From: Pirellulaceae bacterium
Lineage (GTDB): Bacteria > Planctomycetota > Planctomycetia > Pirellulales > Pirellulaceae
Reading direction: 5' to 3'
Assembly: GCA_026004775.1 (NCBI GenBank)
Contig: BPJU01000010.1
Span: forward strand, 162,222-226,221
Length of the DNA: 64,000 bases
The position numbers and the translations under genes were made by a program. Shown here piece by piece: positions 36,328-48,030 of this stretch (the stretch's first letter is position 1; each line of letters starts with the position of its first letter). A model generated the notes under the pieces. That model searched no databases. It saw nothing but the letters and a program-made list of their open reading frames with translations, and was not told the origin of the DNA.

Positions 36328-37719
36328 TTACGACGACATCTCCTTCAACGCGGCGATGATCTGGCGCACCGCCTTCTGCCCGTCTTCGAAGTACATCAGC
36401 GTATTGGGCATTGCAAACAGCGGGTTGGGAATCCCTGCAAAACCGGGACTCAAACTCCGCTTGATCACCACCACGGTGCGAGCCTTGTCGGCATCGATGA
36501 TCGGCATTCCGGCGATGGGACAATTCGGGTCCGTACGGGCCAAAGGGTTCACCACGTCATTGGCCCCTAGTACGATCGCCACATCGACCGTATCCATGGT
36601 GGGGTTGATGTCGTCCATTTCGCGCAACTTGTCGTATTCGACGTCGGCTTCGGCCAGCAGCACATTCATGTGACCGGGCATACGGCCGGCCACAGGGTGA
36701 ATCGCGTATTCGACCGTTTTTCCTTGTTGCTCCAGGATCTGCTGAAGTTCCCGCACGGCGCGCTGGGCCTGGGCCACGGCAAGACCATAACCGGGAATAA
36801 TCACCACTCGCTGGGCCGACTCCAATAGCATGGCCACTTCTTCGGCCGACGTACTGCGGACGGTGGCGTACAAGTCATCCGCGGTGGCACCCGTTCGCGA
36901 CGCATCCATCACACCAAACAACACGTTGGTCAGCGATCGATTCATCGCTCGGCACATGATCCGCGTCAGAATAATACCGGAAGCCCCCACCAGCGAACCG
37001 GAAATGATCAATACATAGTTGTCGATCACAAAACCGGTCGCAGCCGCAGCCAGTCCCGAGTAGGAATTCAACAGAGCGATCACGACCGGCATGTCGGCTC
37101 CGCCGATGGGATTTACCAGCAGAACTCCCAACACCAGGGAAACGATTACCAGAGGCACGTAAATCCAGAAAGAGCCGCCGGCCAATGCCCAACCCATCAG
37201 AAGCAACAGCAATCCCAGTCCGCCGGTAATCGCGTGCTGGAAAGGCAGCGACACAGGGCGCTTGAAGTAGCGAATCTCCTGGAGTTTGGCAAAGGCGATA
37301 CAACTTCCGGAAAAAGTAACGGCTCCGATGATTCCCGATGCGGCGGTGGCCACCAGCGCATCGGTGGCTGTCATCCCTTCCAGAAGCGCACCGCCTGCCA
37401 CCAGCGCGGAAGCCAGCCCTCCGAAACCGTTGAAAAGCGCCACCAGTTGGGGCATCGCTTCGATACGGGTGAAAAGTGCGGCCACGACGCCGATTACTGC
37501 TCCCATCAAGGCTCCAACGATCGGCAATGCATAGTACATCCGATGCGCCTGTGGCGCCTCCCAGCCGGTCAGCACGACGACTATGGCCAGCAACATTCCC
37601 AAAGCGCCCAGAAGATTGCCGCGGACAGCGGTGCGCGGATGAGACATCAACTTCAGGCCGAAAATAAACAGAACCGAGCCGGCCACATACAGCATTCGTG
37701 CAAGAAATATTCGATCCAC
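36328..37719 (-). CDS. pntB: NAD(P) transhydrogenase subunit beta
   Basis: 463 residues from a GTG at 37719, supported by GGAG eight bases upstream (the frame is open to 37761). About nine hydrophobic helices fill residues 1-270, followed by the soluble NADP-binding domain dIII with VVIIPGYGLAVAQAQ and HPVAGRMPGHMNVLLAEA. It is the membrane proton-channel and NADP(H)-binding subunit. It lies last in a pntA-pntAB-pntB operon. Confidence 0.92.
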   Translation of the reverse strand: MDRIFLARMLYVAGSVLFIFGLKLMSHPRTAVRGNLLGALGMLLAIVVVLTGWEAPQAHRMYYALPIVGALMGAVIGVVAALFTRIEAMPQLVALFNGFGGLASALVAGGALLEGMTATDALVATAASGIIGAVTFSGSCIAFAKLQEIRYFKRPVSLPFQHAITGGLGLLLLLMGWALAGGSFWIYVPLVIVSLVLGVLLVNPIGGADMPVVIALLNSYSGLAAAATGFVIDNYVLIISGSLVGASGIILTRIMCRAMNRSLTNVLFGVMDASRTGATADDLYATVRSTSAEEVAMLLESAQRVVIIPGYGLAVAQAQRAVRELQQILEQQGKTVEYAIHPVAGRMPGHMNVLLAEADVEYDKLREMDDINPTMDTVDVAIVLGANDVVNPLARTDPNCPIAGMPIIDADKARTVVVIKRSLSPGFAGIPNPLFAMPNTLMYFEDGQKAVRQIIAALKEMSS

Positions 37720-37780
37720 GATCGGTTCTCCGTTTCCATCGCCCACCTGCATCCCATACATCAGAACCAGGCAGGTGGAC

Positions 37781-38245
37781 TCATTTTTTCTTGAACATCA
37801 TCAACATGCGATGCGTGACCACAAAACCACCCACCACATTGATCATGGCCAGAACAACGGCGAAAAACCCGACCCACCGTTCGGCCACAGCCGCCCCGGT
37901 CCCTGCAATGGCGATCGCCCCCACGATGGTGATTCCGCTGATGGCATTCGATCCGGACATCAAAGGGGTATGGAGTGTCGGCGGGACTTTGGTGATTACT
38001 TCAAACCCCACGAATATCGCCAACACAAAGATCGTCAAATTGGCAGCCAGTTTGTCCAGCGAGACGGACGAAACGGCACCGGGTTGTGATTCGGCAGCCA
38101 CGTCCGCCGGCGACGGTTCTTCCGACGCAGTCACATCTTGCTTGGACGCCGACCCGTTCTGGGCTACGCTCCAACCTGCCGCCCAGAGCAGTAACGCTGC
38201 AACGATAAAACTTACTGCTGTCCACTTCCTTCGCGCCACTGACAT
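37781..38245 (-). CDS. pntAB: NAD(P) transhydrogenase subunit alpha-2 with N-terminal signal-like extension
   Basis: 154 residues. The C-terminal ~95 residues are the three- to four-helix membrane domain of PntA2 (LTIFVLAIFVGFEVITKVPPTLHTPLMSGSNAISG, recognised by VPPTLHTPLMSG). Unusually, this is preceded by a hydrophobic segment like a signal peptide (about 8-28) and a ~40-residue polar Ser/Ala/Glu-rich linker. It links the soluble alpha-1 subunit to the beta subunit; the gap to pntB is about 60 bases. Confidence 0.88.
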   Translation of the reverse strand: MSVARRKWTAVSFIVAALLLWAAGWSVAQNGSASKQDVTASEEPSPADVAAESQPGAVSSVSLDKLAANLTIFVLAIFVGFEVITKVPPTLHTPLMSGSNAISGITIVGAIAIAGTGAAVAERWVGFFAVVLAMINVVGGFVVTHRMLMMFKKK

Positions 38246-38360
38246 CGCTACAGGCTCCTTACCGTCTTGCCGGCTAGCCCACGGATCGTTTTTTCACTCA
38301 TTGATCTTGTATCAAGGGCAGCACAACGTGATGATATTAGTTTCAGTTTATTAATTGTCC

Positions 38361-39518
38361 TTAGGGACCGTTTCCGCTTGCGGGTTCCTGCAACAGTTCT
38401 TTCACACGGGGATTTACGATTTGTCCATCGCGTGCCACCATCGTTTCACGAATAATTTCGTCTTCGCTATCTAATTGCGGCTGGCCGTCGCGAATAAGGT
38501 GAAGCAGGAAATTGGTAATATTATTACCGAGCATGATACTTGCGTCGTGCGGCACTTCCGACGGGAGGTTGGTCGGCCCGAGAATAATGACACCGTTTTC
38601 TTCTACGCGCTGATCTGCCTTGGTCAATTCGCAATTGCCGCCGCGTTCGGCCGCCAGGTCCACTATGACGCTGCCGGGGCTCATCCGCCGCACCGCTTCG
38701 GCTGTAATCAGCAAGGGAGAGGGCTTGCCGGGTATCAGGGCCGTAGTGATCACGACGTCGCTGACGGCCACCGTATCAGCCATCAGTTGTCGCTGGCGCT
38801 GGTAGAATTCTTCGCCCAACGCCTTGGCATACCCGCCTTTGTCCTCAGCCTGGGTCGTTTCCAGAGGAAGTTCCACAAACTTGGCTCCCAGGCTTTCGAC
38901 TTGCTCGCGGCAGGCCGGCCGCACGTCGTACGCGTGCACCACCGCCCCCAGGCGTCGAGCCGTGGCGATGGCCTGAAGGCCGGCCACCCCCGCCCCGATC
39001 ACAAAAACCTTGGCGGCGGTCACCGTACCCGCGGCCGTCATCAGCAACGGAAACATCTTCGGTAACTCCACAGCAGCCAGCAACACCGCCCGGTAACCAG
39101 CCACTGTGGCTTGAGACGAAAGCACATCCATCGACTGGGCACGCGTGGTACGGGGAATCAATTCCAGGGCAAAGAGCGTAACTCCCTGGCTGGCGAACCG
39201 GGCAACTCGCTGCGGGTTGCCCAGCGGATCGCACAGCCCGACCACGATTTGCCCCGCCCGCAATTGCTCGTTCCCCGTGCCCGCATCCGCCGCCGCACGT
39301 ACCCTGACGAGCAACGGGCAACTTTCCAGGACGTCACGGCGCTGCGCGATCTGCGCACCTTTCTCCGTATAGTGCTCGTCAGGAAACCCGGCGCATTGAC
39401 CTGCTCCCGATTCGACCAGCACCTCGATACCCGAGCGTGTCAGTTTGGGAACATTCGCCGGTACAATCCCCACGCGACGCTCGCCAGGATACCTCTCTTT
39501 CAGTACACCGATTCTCAT
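38361..39518 (-). CDS. pntA: NAD(P) transhydrogenase subunit alpha-1 (NAD-binding)
   Basis: 385 residues from the ATG at 39518; the protein then begins MRIGVLKERYPGERRVGIVP, the canonical start of AlaDH/PntA proteins. The Rossmann motif VIGAGVAGLQAIATARRLGA binds NAD(H), and QVPPVALITA-like elements are present as TALIPGKPSPLLI. The soluble dI domain transfers hydride to NADP(H) bound by PntB. It is first in the operon; together the three proteins couple proton flow to NADPH production. Confidence 0.93.
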   Translation of the reverse strand: MRIGVLKERYPGERRVGIVPANVPKLTRSGIEVLVESGAGQCAGFPDEHYTEKGAQIAQRRDVLESCPLLVRVRAAADAGTGNEQLRAGQIVVGLCDPLGNPQRVARFASQGVTLFALELIPRTTRAQSMDVLSSQATVAGYRAVLLAAVELPKMFPLLMTAAGTVTAAKVFVIGAGVAGLQAIATARRLGAVVHAYDVRPACREQVESLGAKFVELPLETTQAEDKGGYAKALGEEFYQRQRQLMADTVAVSDVVITTALIPGKPSPLLITAEAVRRMSPGSVIVDLAAERGGNCELTKADQRVEENGVIILGPTNLPSEVPHDASIMLGNNITNFLLHLIRDGQPQLDSEDEIIRETMVARDGQIVNPRVKELLQEPASGNGP

Positions 39519-39926
39519 CCGCCCGATTCCTTGTCCTTCCTCCCAAAGCCGTACCTGCCACCCTGATGGGCATCGGTCGTTTTGGGGCACAAGTGCAGCA
39601 CGCAGGCAAAGAGTGAATCTATAACAACCATGCGGGCGATGCGGGTTTATCCTAAAACAATCGGTTTAGGGAAAACAGTACCCCTGGTGCTGCCCATTCG
39701 CGGCACGTGCTTTGCCGGCAGCATCGGCTCATGCGGAACGTTTCCTACCCCACGGCGCGCCGAGCACCTAGGGGCGTCGGATTTTGTTGCTAAACTGAAA
39801 CGGCGGCCCGGATGCGGAATGTTGCGGAGCGACGCCCCCCGGTGGCGGAGCACCGGCAATTCGGTGTTGGCATGGCAGCGATACGTTTCTCGAGGCTTCG
39901 AGTCACAACGGGAAGGGAGAACGGTG
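39519..39926. other. Divergent upstream region of pntA and the amidase gene
   Basis: About 408 bases between divergent genes, so it should carry both promoters. A plus-strand frame in phase with the amidase runs through it from 39582 but has no ribosome-binding site and poor composition. No operator was recognised. Confidence 0.4.
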
Positions 39927-42395
<2,469 letters not shown>

Positions 42396-42570
42396 CAGGC
42401 ACGGTTCCCTTAGACTTACCAACGATGAAGACTTGCTGGAAATCGATGTCCTAAAACGATGCATCGCAGTCGCCCCGGGCGACCAGCGAGCGGCGCTCAT
42501 TATACCGGCAGTTCTGTGGTCAAGCAGCCAGGTGAGCGGCTCTTCGGTGGAAAATCCTCAGTGTCATTGT

Positions 42571-42924
42571 TTATCCGGGCCGGCAATCGGAATCCTGGGC
42601 CGGTTGCGGGCAGGCGGCATCGGCCGCTGCGGTTTCCGGAGCCGCCGTACGCCGGCGCGAGCGGCGGCGTACGGGGGCCGAGGCCCACTCCTTGGTCAGT
42701 GTTTCAAACACGTCGGGCGACTCGTACCGAATCACGCCGTCGCGATCCGGGATCGGACCGATCAACCCGCGGAAAACCGGCAGCCCGCGTAACGACAGAT
42801 CGGTGCTACAGTCGTCAATTCCGATCTGCGTGTGCATGCGGAGCAGCGGTTCCTCACTGGGATAGTCCCGTACACGGATTTCGCCGTTGGCTCCACGAGT
42901 AACGACACGGAATGTGCGGGTCAC
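42571..42924 (-). CDS. Small hypothetical protein
   Basis: 117 residues. The N-terminal 80 residues (MTRTFRVVTRGANGEIRVRDYPSEEP, in short motifs FRVVTRG and IRVRDYP, then RYESPDVFETLTKEW) look well structured; the C-terminus is low-complexity, Arg then Ala/Pro-rich. No family is recognised. A tight upstream region and coding-like composition support it as a real gene. Confidence 0.6.
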   Translation of the reverse strand: MTRTFRVVTRGANGEIRVRDYPSEEPLLRMHTQIGIDDCSTDLSLRGLPVFRGLIGPIPDRDGVIRYESPDVFETLTKEWASAPVRRRSRRRTAAPETAAADAACPQPAQDSDCRPG

Positions 42925-43351
42925 GAATGGGCTCCTGATCGACTCGAGGTTGACACACGTAGCGTCCTCACCAAGAGGACTTTACTCGAGGGAGCATCCG
43001 TGCCGTACAACGGCCTGGTGGCGGCTTGACAATCGACCGGCGCGGGGCGCCGCGTAGGAATCCGTTCCGCACATCGGGAATATCGGACACAGCCAGGGCC
43101 GACCCAAGCTAATCATGGCAGGAAGGCATGTTGCGCACAGCGAGAAGAATTCGCACATCGGAACGGGCCGTAACGGCAAGAAGAATCGTTACAAGAGGCT
43201 CGCTGTTCACACGTCACAGACTGCCTCAGAAAAAGCTCGGCCCTCTGACGGCCCAGATCTTTGGCATCCCCTGATCGGACGGAAGCCGCAAGAAAAGTCT
43301 TGCCACAACGGCCAATACGACGTGCGGGAAGGAGCGAGCCGCGGCGGCCCC
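42925..43351. other. Intergenic, nothing recognised
   Basis: About 430 bases. A plus-strand frame crosses it but is a shadow of mnmE further on. The 10-mer CGCACATCGG occurs twice about 90 bases apart (near 43070 and 43155); no gene, RNA or terminator was identified. Confidence 0.35.
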
Positions 43352-44755
43352 CTACTTACCGATACAAAACCGGCTGAAAACCCGGTCCAGTACATCTTCG
43401 GTATAGACGCGCCCGGTGAGGCGCCCCAGGGCATCCAGAGCCGCTCGCAGTTGGCCCGCCACCAGTTCGTCACCCGCCTGGCAGTCGGCCAACCGCAGTG
43501 CCTCCTGCAGTGCGCTGCGGGCGTCCTGTACGGCATCCTGGCAACGGGCTGCCGTAAGCGGCATCACTTCGTCGTGGGCGGTGTCGCCCAGGCGGCTGGC
43601 GATCGCCTGCCGCAGTTCGGCGAGCCCCGTGCCACAATGGCTGCTCACCAATATCCCACCCCAACGCTCCACCCGGTCGGATGCGTCGGTCAAGTCGGCC
43701 TTGCACCAGACGATCAACGAGTTTGCAGGGAGGGTCTTCAATAATTCGGCCAGGGTTTCGTCGCTCCACGGCCGCGATACGTCGAAGCACCAGAGTTCCA
43801 GGTGGGCCGTTTCGGCGGCCTGCTCGGTCATGCGCGACATCAGTGCATCGAGTTTGCCGGCCGGCAATGGCGTCTGAGTGCCATGCTTGTCCGGAAGAGC
43901 ACCGCCTGCCGAGTCGATCAGTCGGACGCGGAATGTGCCGATCTCCAACTCGGCCGTCAAGTAGTCGCGAGTCGTACCTTCGCGCTCGGAGACGATGGCG
44001 GCGGGACGCCCCAGCAGGGCATTAAACAGGCTGCTCTTTCCTGCATTGGGCGCTCCCCGCAACACGACTCGATAACATCCATCGAACAGATGACGGCGGG
44101 TCAAGTGGTCCGCCACCTTCTGAAGTGTCTGGCAAGCAGTGGTCAGCCGTTCCCGTAATTCGCCGGCTGTGATGAAACGAATATCTTCTTCGACGAAGTC
44201 CAGACCGGCTTCCACATCGGCAAGCAAATCCAGCAAGGTTTGCCGAAGTTGTTCCAGGCTATTTGAAACACCGCCGGCCAGTTGGCGCAGAGCAACCGAT
44301 AGTTGGCGCTCGTCCTGGGCTTGAATGACACCCAGCACGGCTTCGGCCTGAGCCAAATCCAGCCGACCGGCAAGAAATGCACGCAACGTAAACTCGCCGG
44401 GATACGCCAGCCGCGCTCCGCTTTGGCAGGCCAATCCCAGCACGGCGTGCAGCACCGGAAGACTTCCGGGCAGGTGCAATTCAGCCGATGGCTGTCGGGT
44501 GTAGCTTCGCCCGGTGGGCCATAGCAGAATCCGGGCTGGCACAAAATAGGTGCGCGGATGGTCGTCGAACGCGACTCGTACCCAGCCCTGACAGGCTCCG
44601 GGGAGCCTTCCCGAGCGGCGCACCAGTTCGGGCGGATGGACCAGCCGCTCCAGACAGTCGGCCATATCGGGGCCGCTGATGCGGATGACGCCTCGAGCCG
44701 CTCCGGCAAGATGGCTCGCCACAGCAACTATCGTATCGTTAAGATCGGGAATCAT
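43352..44755 (-). CDS. mnmE: tRNA modification GTPase MnmE
   Basis: 467 residues. An N-terminal formyl-THF-binding domain (AGAARGVIRISGPD), helical domain, and an inserted GTPase (about 230-380) with G1 GAPNAGKSSLFNALLG, a G2 TTRD loop, G3 DSAGG (usually DTAG) and WCKADL at the NKxD position. The C-terminus ends FCIGK, carrying the invariant cysteine. With MnmG it makes the cmnm5 modification of U34 in tRNA. It follows yidC on the same strand, a gene order conserved in many bacteria. Confidence 0.94.
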   Translation of the reverse strand: MIPDLNDTIVAVASHLAGAARGVIRISGPDMADCLERLVHPPELVRRSGRLPGACQGWVRVAFDDHPRTYFVPARILLWPTGRSYTRQPSAELHLPGSLPVLHAVLGLACQSGARLAYPGEFTLRAFLAGRLDLAQAEAVLGVIQAQDERQLSVALRQLAGGVSNSLEQLRQTLLDLLADVEAGLDFVEEDIRFITAGELRERLTTACQTLQKVADHLTRRHLFDGCYRVVLRGAPNAGKSSLFNALLGRPAAIVSEREGTTRDYLTAELEIGTFRVRLIDSAGGALPDKHGTQTPLPAGKLDALMSRMTEQAAETAHLELWCFDVSRPWSDETLAELLKTLPANSLIVWCKADLTDASDRVERWGGILVSSHCGTGLAELRQAIASRLGDTAHDEVMPLTAARCQDAVQDARSALQEALRLADCQAGDELVAGQLRAALDALGRLTGRVYTEDVLDRVFSRFCIGK

Positions 44756-44798
44756 ATCCCGAAACCAAAATGCCCATACGAATCACGTCGTTTGAACT

Positions 44799-44895
44799 CA
44801 GGCCTCTAGCGGCGTTTGGTTTTCAACGCGCTAGGAGCCATAACGGCGGCATTGGGTCGGCTACCGCCAGGCCTCTAGCGGCGTTTGGTTTTCAA
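44799..44895. repeat. Exact 28-bp direct repeat duplicating the 3' end of yidC
   Basis: The 28 bases at 44868-44895, which contain the last codons and stop of yidC, recur exactly at 44799-44826, a 69-base period. The copy lies between yidC and mnmE. It looks like a local tandem duplication of the gene's end. Confidence 0.95.
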
Positions 44896-47205
44896 GGTGC
44901 GCAGCAGCGATGCACGGCGTTTGGCGGGGTCATCTTTGGCTTGCACCTTGGCCGCTCTGGCCGCCATCTCACCTGGTGTCGGTTTCGGCAGCAGAAGCCG
45001 CTCGCCGACACTCCACAAGCTGGACGCGATGAAATAAATACACAGCCCGCTGGGCACTTTGAAAAACATAATGCCAATGAAAATCATCATGAAGGTCATC
45101 ATCTGTTGCTGCACGCGTTGTTGCTCGTCCGTCGGCGGAGGCGTAAACATCTTCTGTTGCCACAAGAAAAGCACAATCGTGATGATCGGTAATACGTTCA
45201 GATACGGCCCCAGCCAGGCCGTTTCTCCGGCCAGGAATTCCGGTAACGGCCATCGCCACAATTGGTCCGGTCCTGCCAGGTTAGAACACCAACTGATACC
45301 GGGAATGAGTGGTGCTTGGCGCAAGTGGATATCGACGGCCAGGCAGCGATACAAGCCGACGAATATCGGAAGTTGGATGAACATCAGCAAGCAGCCGCTG
45401 AAGGGATTGAAATTGTATTTGCGATACAGTTCCTGCTGTGCTTGGATCCTTTTTTGCGGGTCGTTCTTGTATTTTTCACCGATCCGTTTCAGTTCCGGGG
45501 CCAGTTCCTGCATGATTGCCGCATTGCGGGCAGCTTTACGGCCCAGCGGAAACATCGCCCCGCGCACCACCACCGTCAACAGCACGATCGCCAGACCGTA
45601 ATTGCGCACCACCAGATAAAACAGATGCAACACGGCCGACAAAGGTTTGGCCACCCAGGGAAACCAGCCGTAATAGATCACATCCTCCAAGGCGTAGTGG
45701 CGGAGCACCTCCGGGTCCTTGGGACCGGCAAACAGCCGCAGCCTTTCCCGATGTTTCTGTCCCGGCTCCAACTGCTGCACGGGCATACCCAGCCGGAATG
45801 ACACATTGGTCAATTTCAACCGATCTTTCGGAAGCGCACGCAGGTCACCCCACGCCAGGGGTACCAATTCGCTGGCCACCAACCGCTCGCCCGCAGGTGC
45901 CTCCGGATGTGAGAAAACAGCCGCAAAGTATTGCGTGTCGACACCGACGAACCGCAGTGGGGTAGTGTCATCCGGCCGCTGAGGAGTGAACACCGGCCGT
46001 CGCGGTTCCTGCCCGGTCAACTGGCGATGGATTTCCGTAGCACTTTTCAACTGTTGCCCCCGATTCGTGCTCCAGATCAGATCCCGAGCACCGGCCACAC
46101 CGAAAAAGGAATGATGCACTTTCGTCGAATACCACCAGCCTTCCGTCGGCAGGCCATTCGGGCCCTCCCACTGCACAGCCACGCTCTGCTTGCTGGAGCT
46201 TCGGTTCTCCAGCTCCAACTCCACGTCGATGTGATAGCCCAAGTCTTCTTGCGACGGTTTGGTCAAAAAAAACGTTTTGCGAAACTGCCATTTCCCGCCG
46301 GCACTGGCTAGCTGGAACGTCACCGAGTTTTCCGTCTCGGCCGCCACTTCCCATTGCCCTTCGGCCAAGCTGGAGTCGGAAAGCAAGTCGGGCACGGCCT
46401 TACGGATCGCTTCGGGTACGCCCAGCAAGCAGCGTAACGAGGGAGGATTCGGGCCGGGACCGAGCTGGCCCGGAGATTCAGGCGAAATCAGCACCAACGG
46501 TTGTTCGGCAAGTTGGACCGTGTAGCGCACCTGTTGATCGCCGCGTCGGACCAGAACTTCGATTCGGTCGCCCGGATGCGTCTCCAGCAGAGCTCGCGCC
46601 ACATCCGCGCGGTGCTGTACCTCGACTGCTCCCACCCGCAAGAGAAGATCGCCGACTTGAAGTCCGACCGGATCGTCCGGACTGGTCGGCTCGGCCCGCG
46701 CAGCGGGGGTGCCGGGAGGAACCACGTGGATGCGGCATCCACCGGAAGATTCGTCCTGCAACGCCAGGTAGCCGAGATAACCGCCTTGAGGGTCTTCCAG
46801 GGAGCGAAACCGCAGTCGGCCTGAAGCTGTCCGCTCCACCAGTTCCAGTCGCTCGAGCGCTGCACCCTGAGTGGTGAAAACCGCCAACAAGCGATACGGA
46901 CTCTCCGCAGCGTAGCTGCCCAGGGTCACCCATCGCGTCGGTTTTGGCTTTTCGGTTGATTCGGCGGCAGTGGGGCCACCCGCTACGGGCCCTTCGGATC
47001 CCGCTTGGGCTTGGTCCTGCGATTGCGGAACCGTATCAACCGCCGGCTCGGCGATCGGCTCTGATTTTTTTTCGGTGCCGGCTTGCTGGGCGACATCCGG
47101 TACGGGGGGCTGCGGTGGAGCCAGCCACTGGTTAAGCAGCAGGTGCCCCATCAGCACCAGAGATGTCAGCAGCATGAACAACAACAAACGCCGTTCTGCA
47201 CTCAT
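44875..47205 (-). CDS. yidC: Membrane protein insertase YidC with an extra PDZ-like domain
   Basis: 776 residues, longer than the ~550 of E. coli YidC. An N-terminal helix (about 7-26) is followed by a Pro/Glu/Gln-rich linker (30-90). The periplasmic domain contains a PDZ-like insertion at about 160-240 (DPVGLQVGDLLLRVGAVEV, then PGDRIEVLVRRG). The YidC beta domain and the C-terminal OxaI domain (about 545-735) follow, with RGAMFPLGRKA, GCLLMFIQLPIFVGLYR and FFKVPSGLCIYFIASSLW. The tail is basic (LKTKRR). It inserts inner-membrane proteins; the PDZ part may recruit a partner or protease. Upstream of mnmE. Confidence 0.93.
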   Translation of the reverse strand: MSAERRLLLFMLLTSLVLMGHLLLNQWLAPPQPPVPDVAQQAGTEKKSEPIAEPAVDTVPQSQDQAQAGSEGPVAGGPTAAESTEKPKPTRWVTLGSYAAESPYRLLAVFTTQGAALERLELVERTASGRLRFRSLEDPQGGYLGYLALQDESSGGCRIHVVPPGTPAARAEPTSPDDPVGLQVGDLLLRVGAVEVQHRADVARALLETHPGDRIEVLVRRGDQQVRYTVQLAEQPLVLISPESPGQLGPGPNPPSLRCLLGVPEAIRKAVPDLLSDSSLAEGQWEVAAETENSVTFQLASAGGKWQFRKTFFLTKPSQEDLGYHIDVELELENRSSSKQSVAVQWEGPNGLPTEGWWYSTKVHHSFFGVAGARDLIWSTNRGQQLKSATEIHRQLTGQEPRRPVFTPQRPDDTTPLRFVGVDTQYFAAVFSHPEAPAGERLVASELVPLAWGDLRALPKDRLKLTNVSFRLGMPVQQLEPGQKHRERLRLFAGPKDPEVLRHYALEDVIYYGWFPWVAKPLSAVLHLFYLVVRNYGLAIVLLTVVVRGAMFPLGRKAARNAAIMQELAPELKRIGEKYKNDPQKRIQAQQELYRKYNFNPFSGCLLMFIQLPIFVGLYRCLAVDIHLRQAPLIPGISWCSNLAGPDQLWRWPLPEFLAGETAWLGPYLNVLPIITIVLFLWQQKMFTPPPTDEQQRVQQQMMTFMMIFIGIMFFKVPSGLCIYFIASSLWSVGERLLLPKPTPGEMAARAAKVQAKDDPAKRRASLLRTLKTKRR

Positions 47206-47231
47206 ACGCGTCTGCCTGTCAGAGGGCGCGG

Positions 47232-47981
47232 TTAGCGCCCTTCCCGCAAACGATCCCCCAAGTAGTTATCCAACTCGGGAATCGCATAGATCTTTCGCAC
47301 TGTCACTTCGACCGGATAATCGACGCGGCGGAACCATACCTGATTGTCTTCCAGAATCAGGTAGCTGGCACGGTAATCCCCATCACGCGGCTGTCCGACA
47401 CTACCCACGTTGATCATCACTTTTTCATTGCCCAACACATAGTGGTATTGAATCTCACAGGGTGAAAGAAACCGGCTGTCATGCGTAAACACACCCGGCA
47501 CGTGGGTGTGCCCTTGAAAACAGTACTGGGGGATGAGGGCAAAGATTTTTTCGATTTTGCGGGCGTTGTAAATATCTTCGGGGAAGACATATTCGTTGAG
47601 TGGGTTGCGGGCCGAACCATGAACAAACAGGAACCGGTGTTCGATATGGCAGCGGGGCAAGCGACATAAAAACTCCAGGCGGGACCGGGTGCGCTGCGGA
47701 TCCGGATCGGCTGTCTCCAGGTGACGTCGTGTCCAGAAGATAGCACGTTCAGCCCCACTGCTAAAACCTTCCGGGTCGAACAACGCGGCCTGGTCGTGGT
47801 TGCCCAACACGATGACCGGAAAATTACGCACCGCGTCGATACATTCCGCGGGGTTGGGTCCGTAACCGACGATGTCTCCCAGGCAGACGAATTGCTCGAC
47901 TCCCTGAGCTTGGGCGTCATCGAGCACCGCCTTGAGAGCTTCCCAGTTGCCGTGGATGTCACTCAAAATGGCTCGCTTCAC
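47232..47981 (-). CDS. Metallophosphoesterase (YfcE/PP2A-like), tandem copy 1
   Basis: 249 residues from the GTG at 47981; another GTG at 47993 is possible. The motifs are [46 protein letters not shown] and QGHTHVPG, giving the full set of two-metal ligands. It is a cytoplasmic phosphodiesterase-type fold with unknown substrate. It is closely related to the next gene (48031-48789), 50 bases upstream on the same strand, and precedes yidC by 26 bases. Confidence 0.85.
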   Translation of the reverse strand: MKRAILSDIHGNWEALKAVLDDAQAQGVEQFVCLGDIVGYGPNPAECIDAVRNFPVIVLGNHDQAALFDPEGFSSGAERAIFWTRRHLETADPDPQRTRSRLEFLCRLPRCHIEHRFLFVHGSARNPLNEYVFPEDIYNARKIEKIFALIPQYCFQGHTHVPGVFTHDSRFLSPCEIQYHYVLGNEKVMINVGSVGQPRDGDYRASYLILEDNQVWFRRVDYPVEVTVRKIYAIPELDNYLGDRLREGR

Positions 47982-48030
47982 GACCGACCTCACCCCCCAC
48001 CACCATCATTCCCGCCGCGCTTGACCACCT

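Noticed and set aside
39582..39926. N-terminal extension of the amidase by 115 residues
   Set aside because: The downstream ATG has a GGGAG site and precedes a signal-like region; the extension has shadow-like composition.
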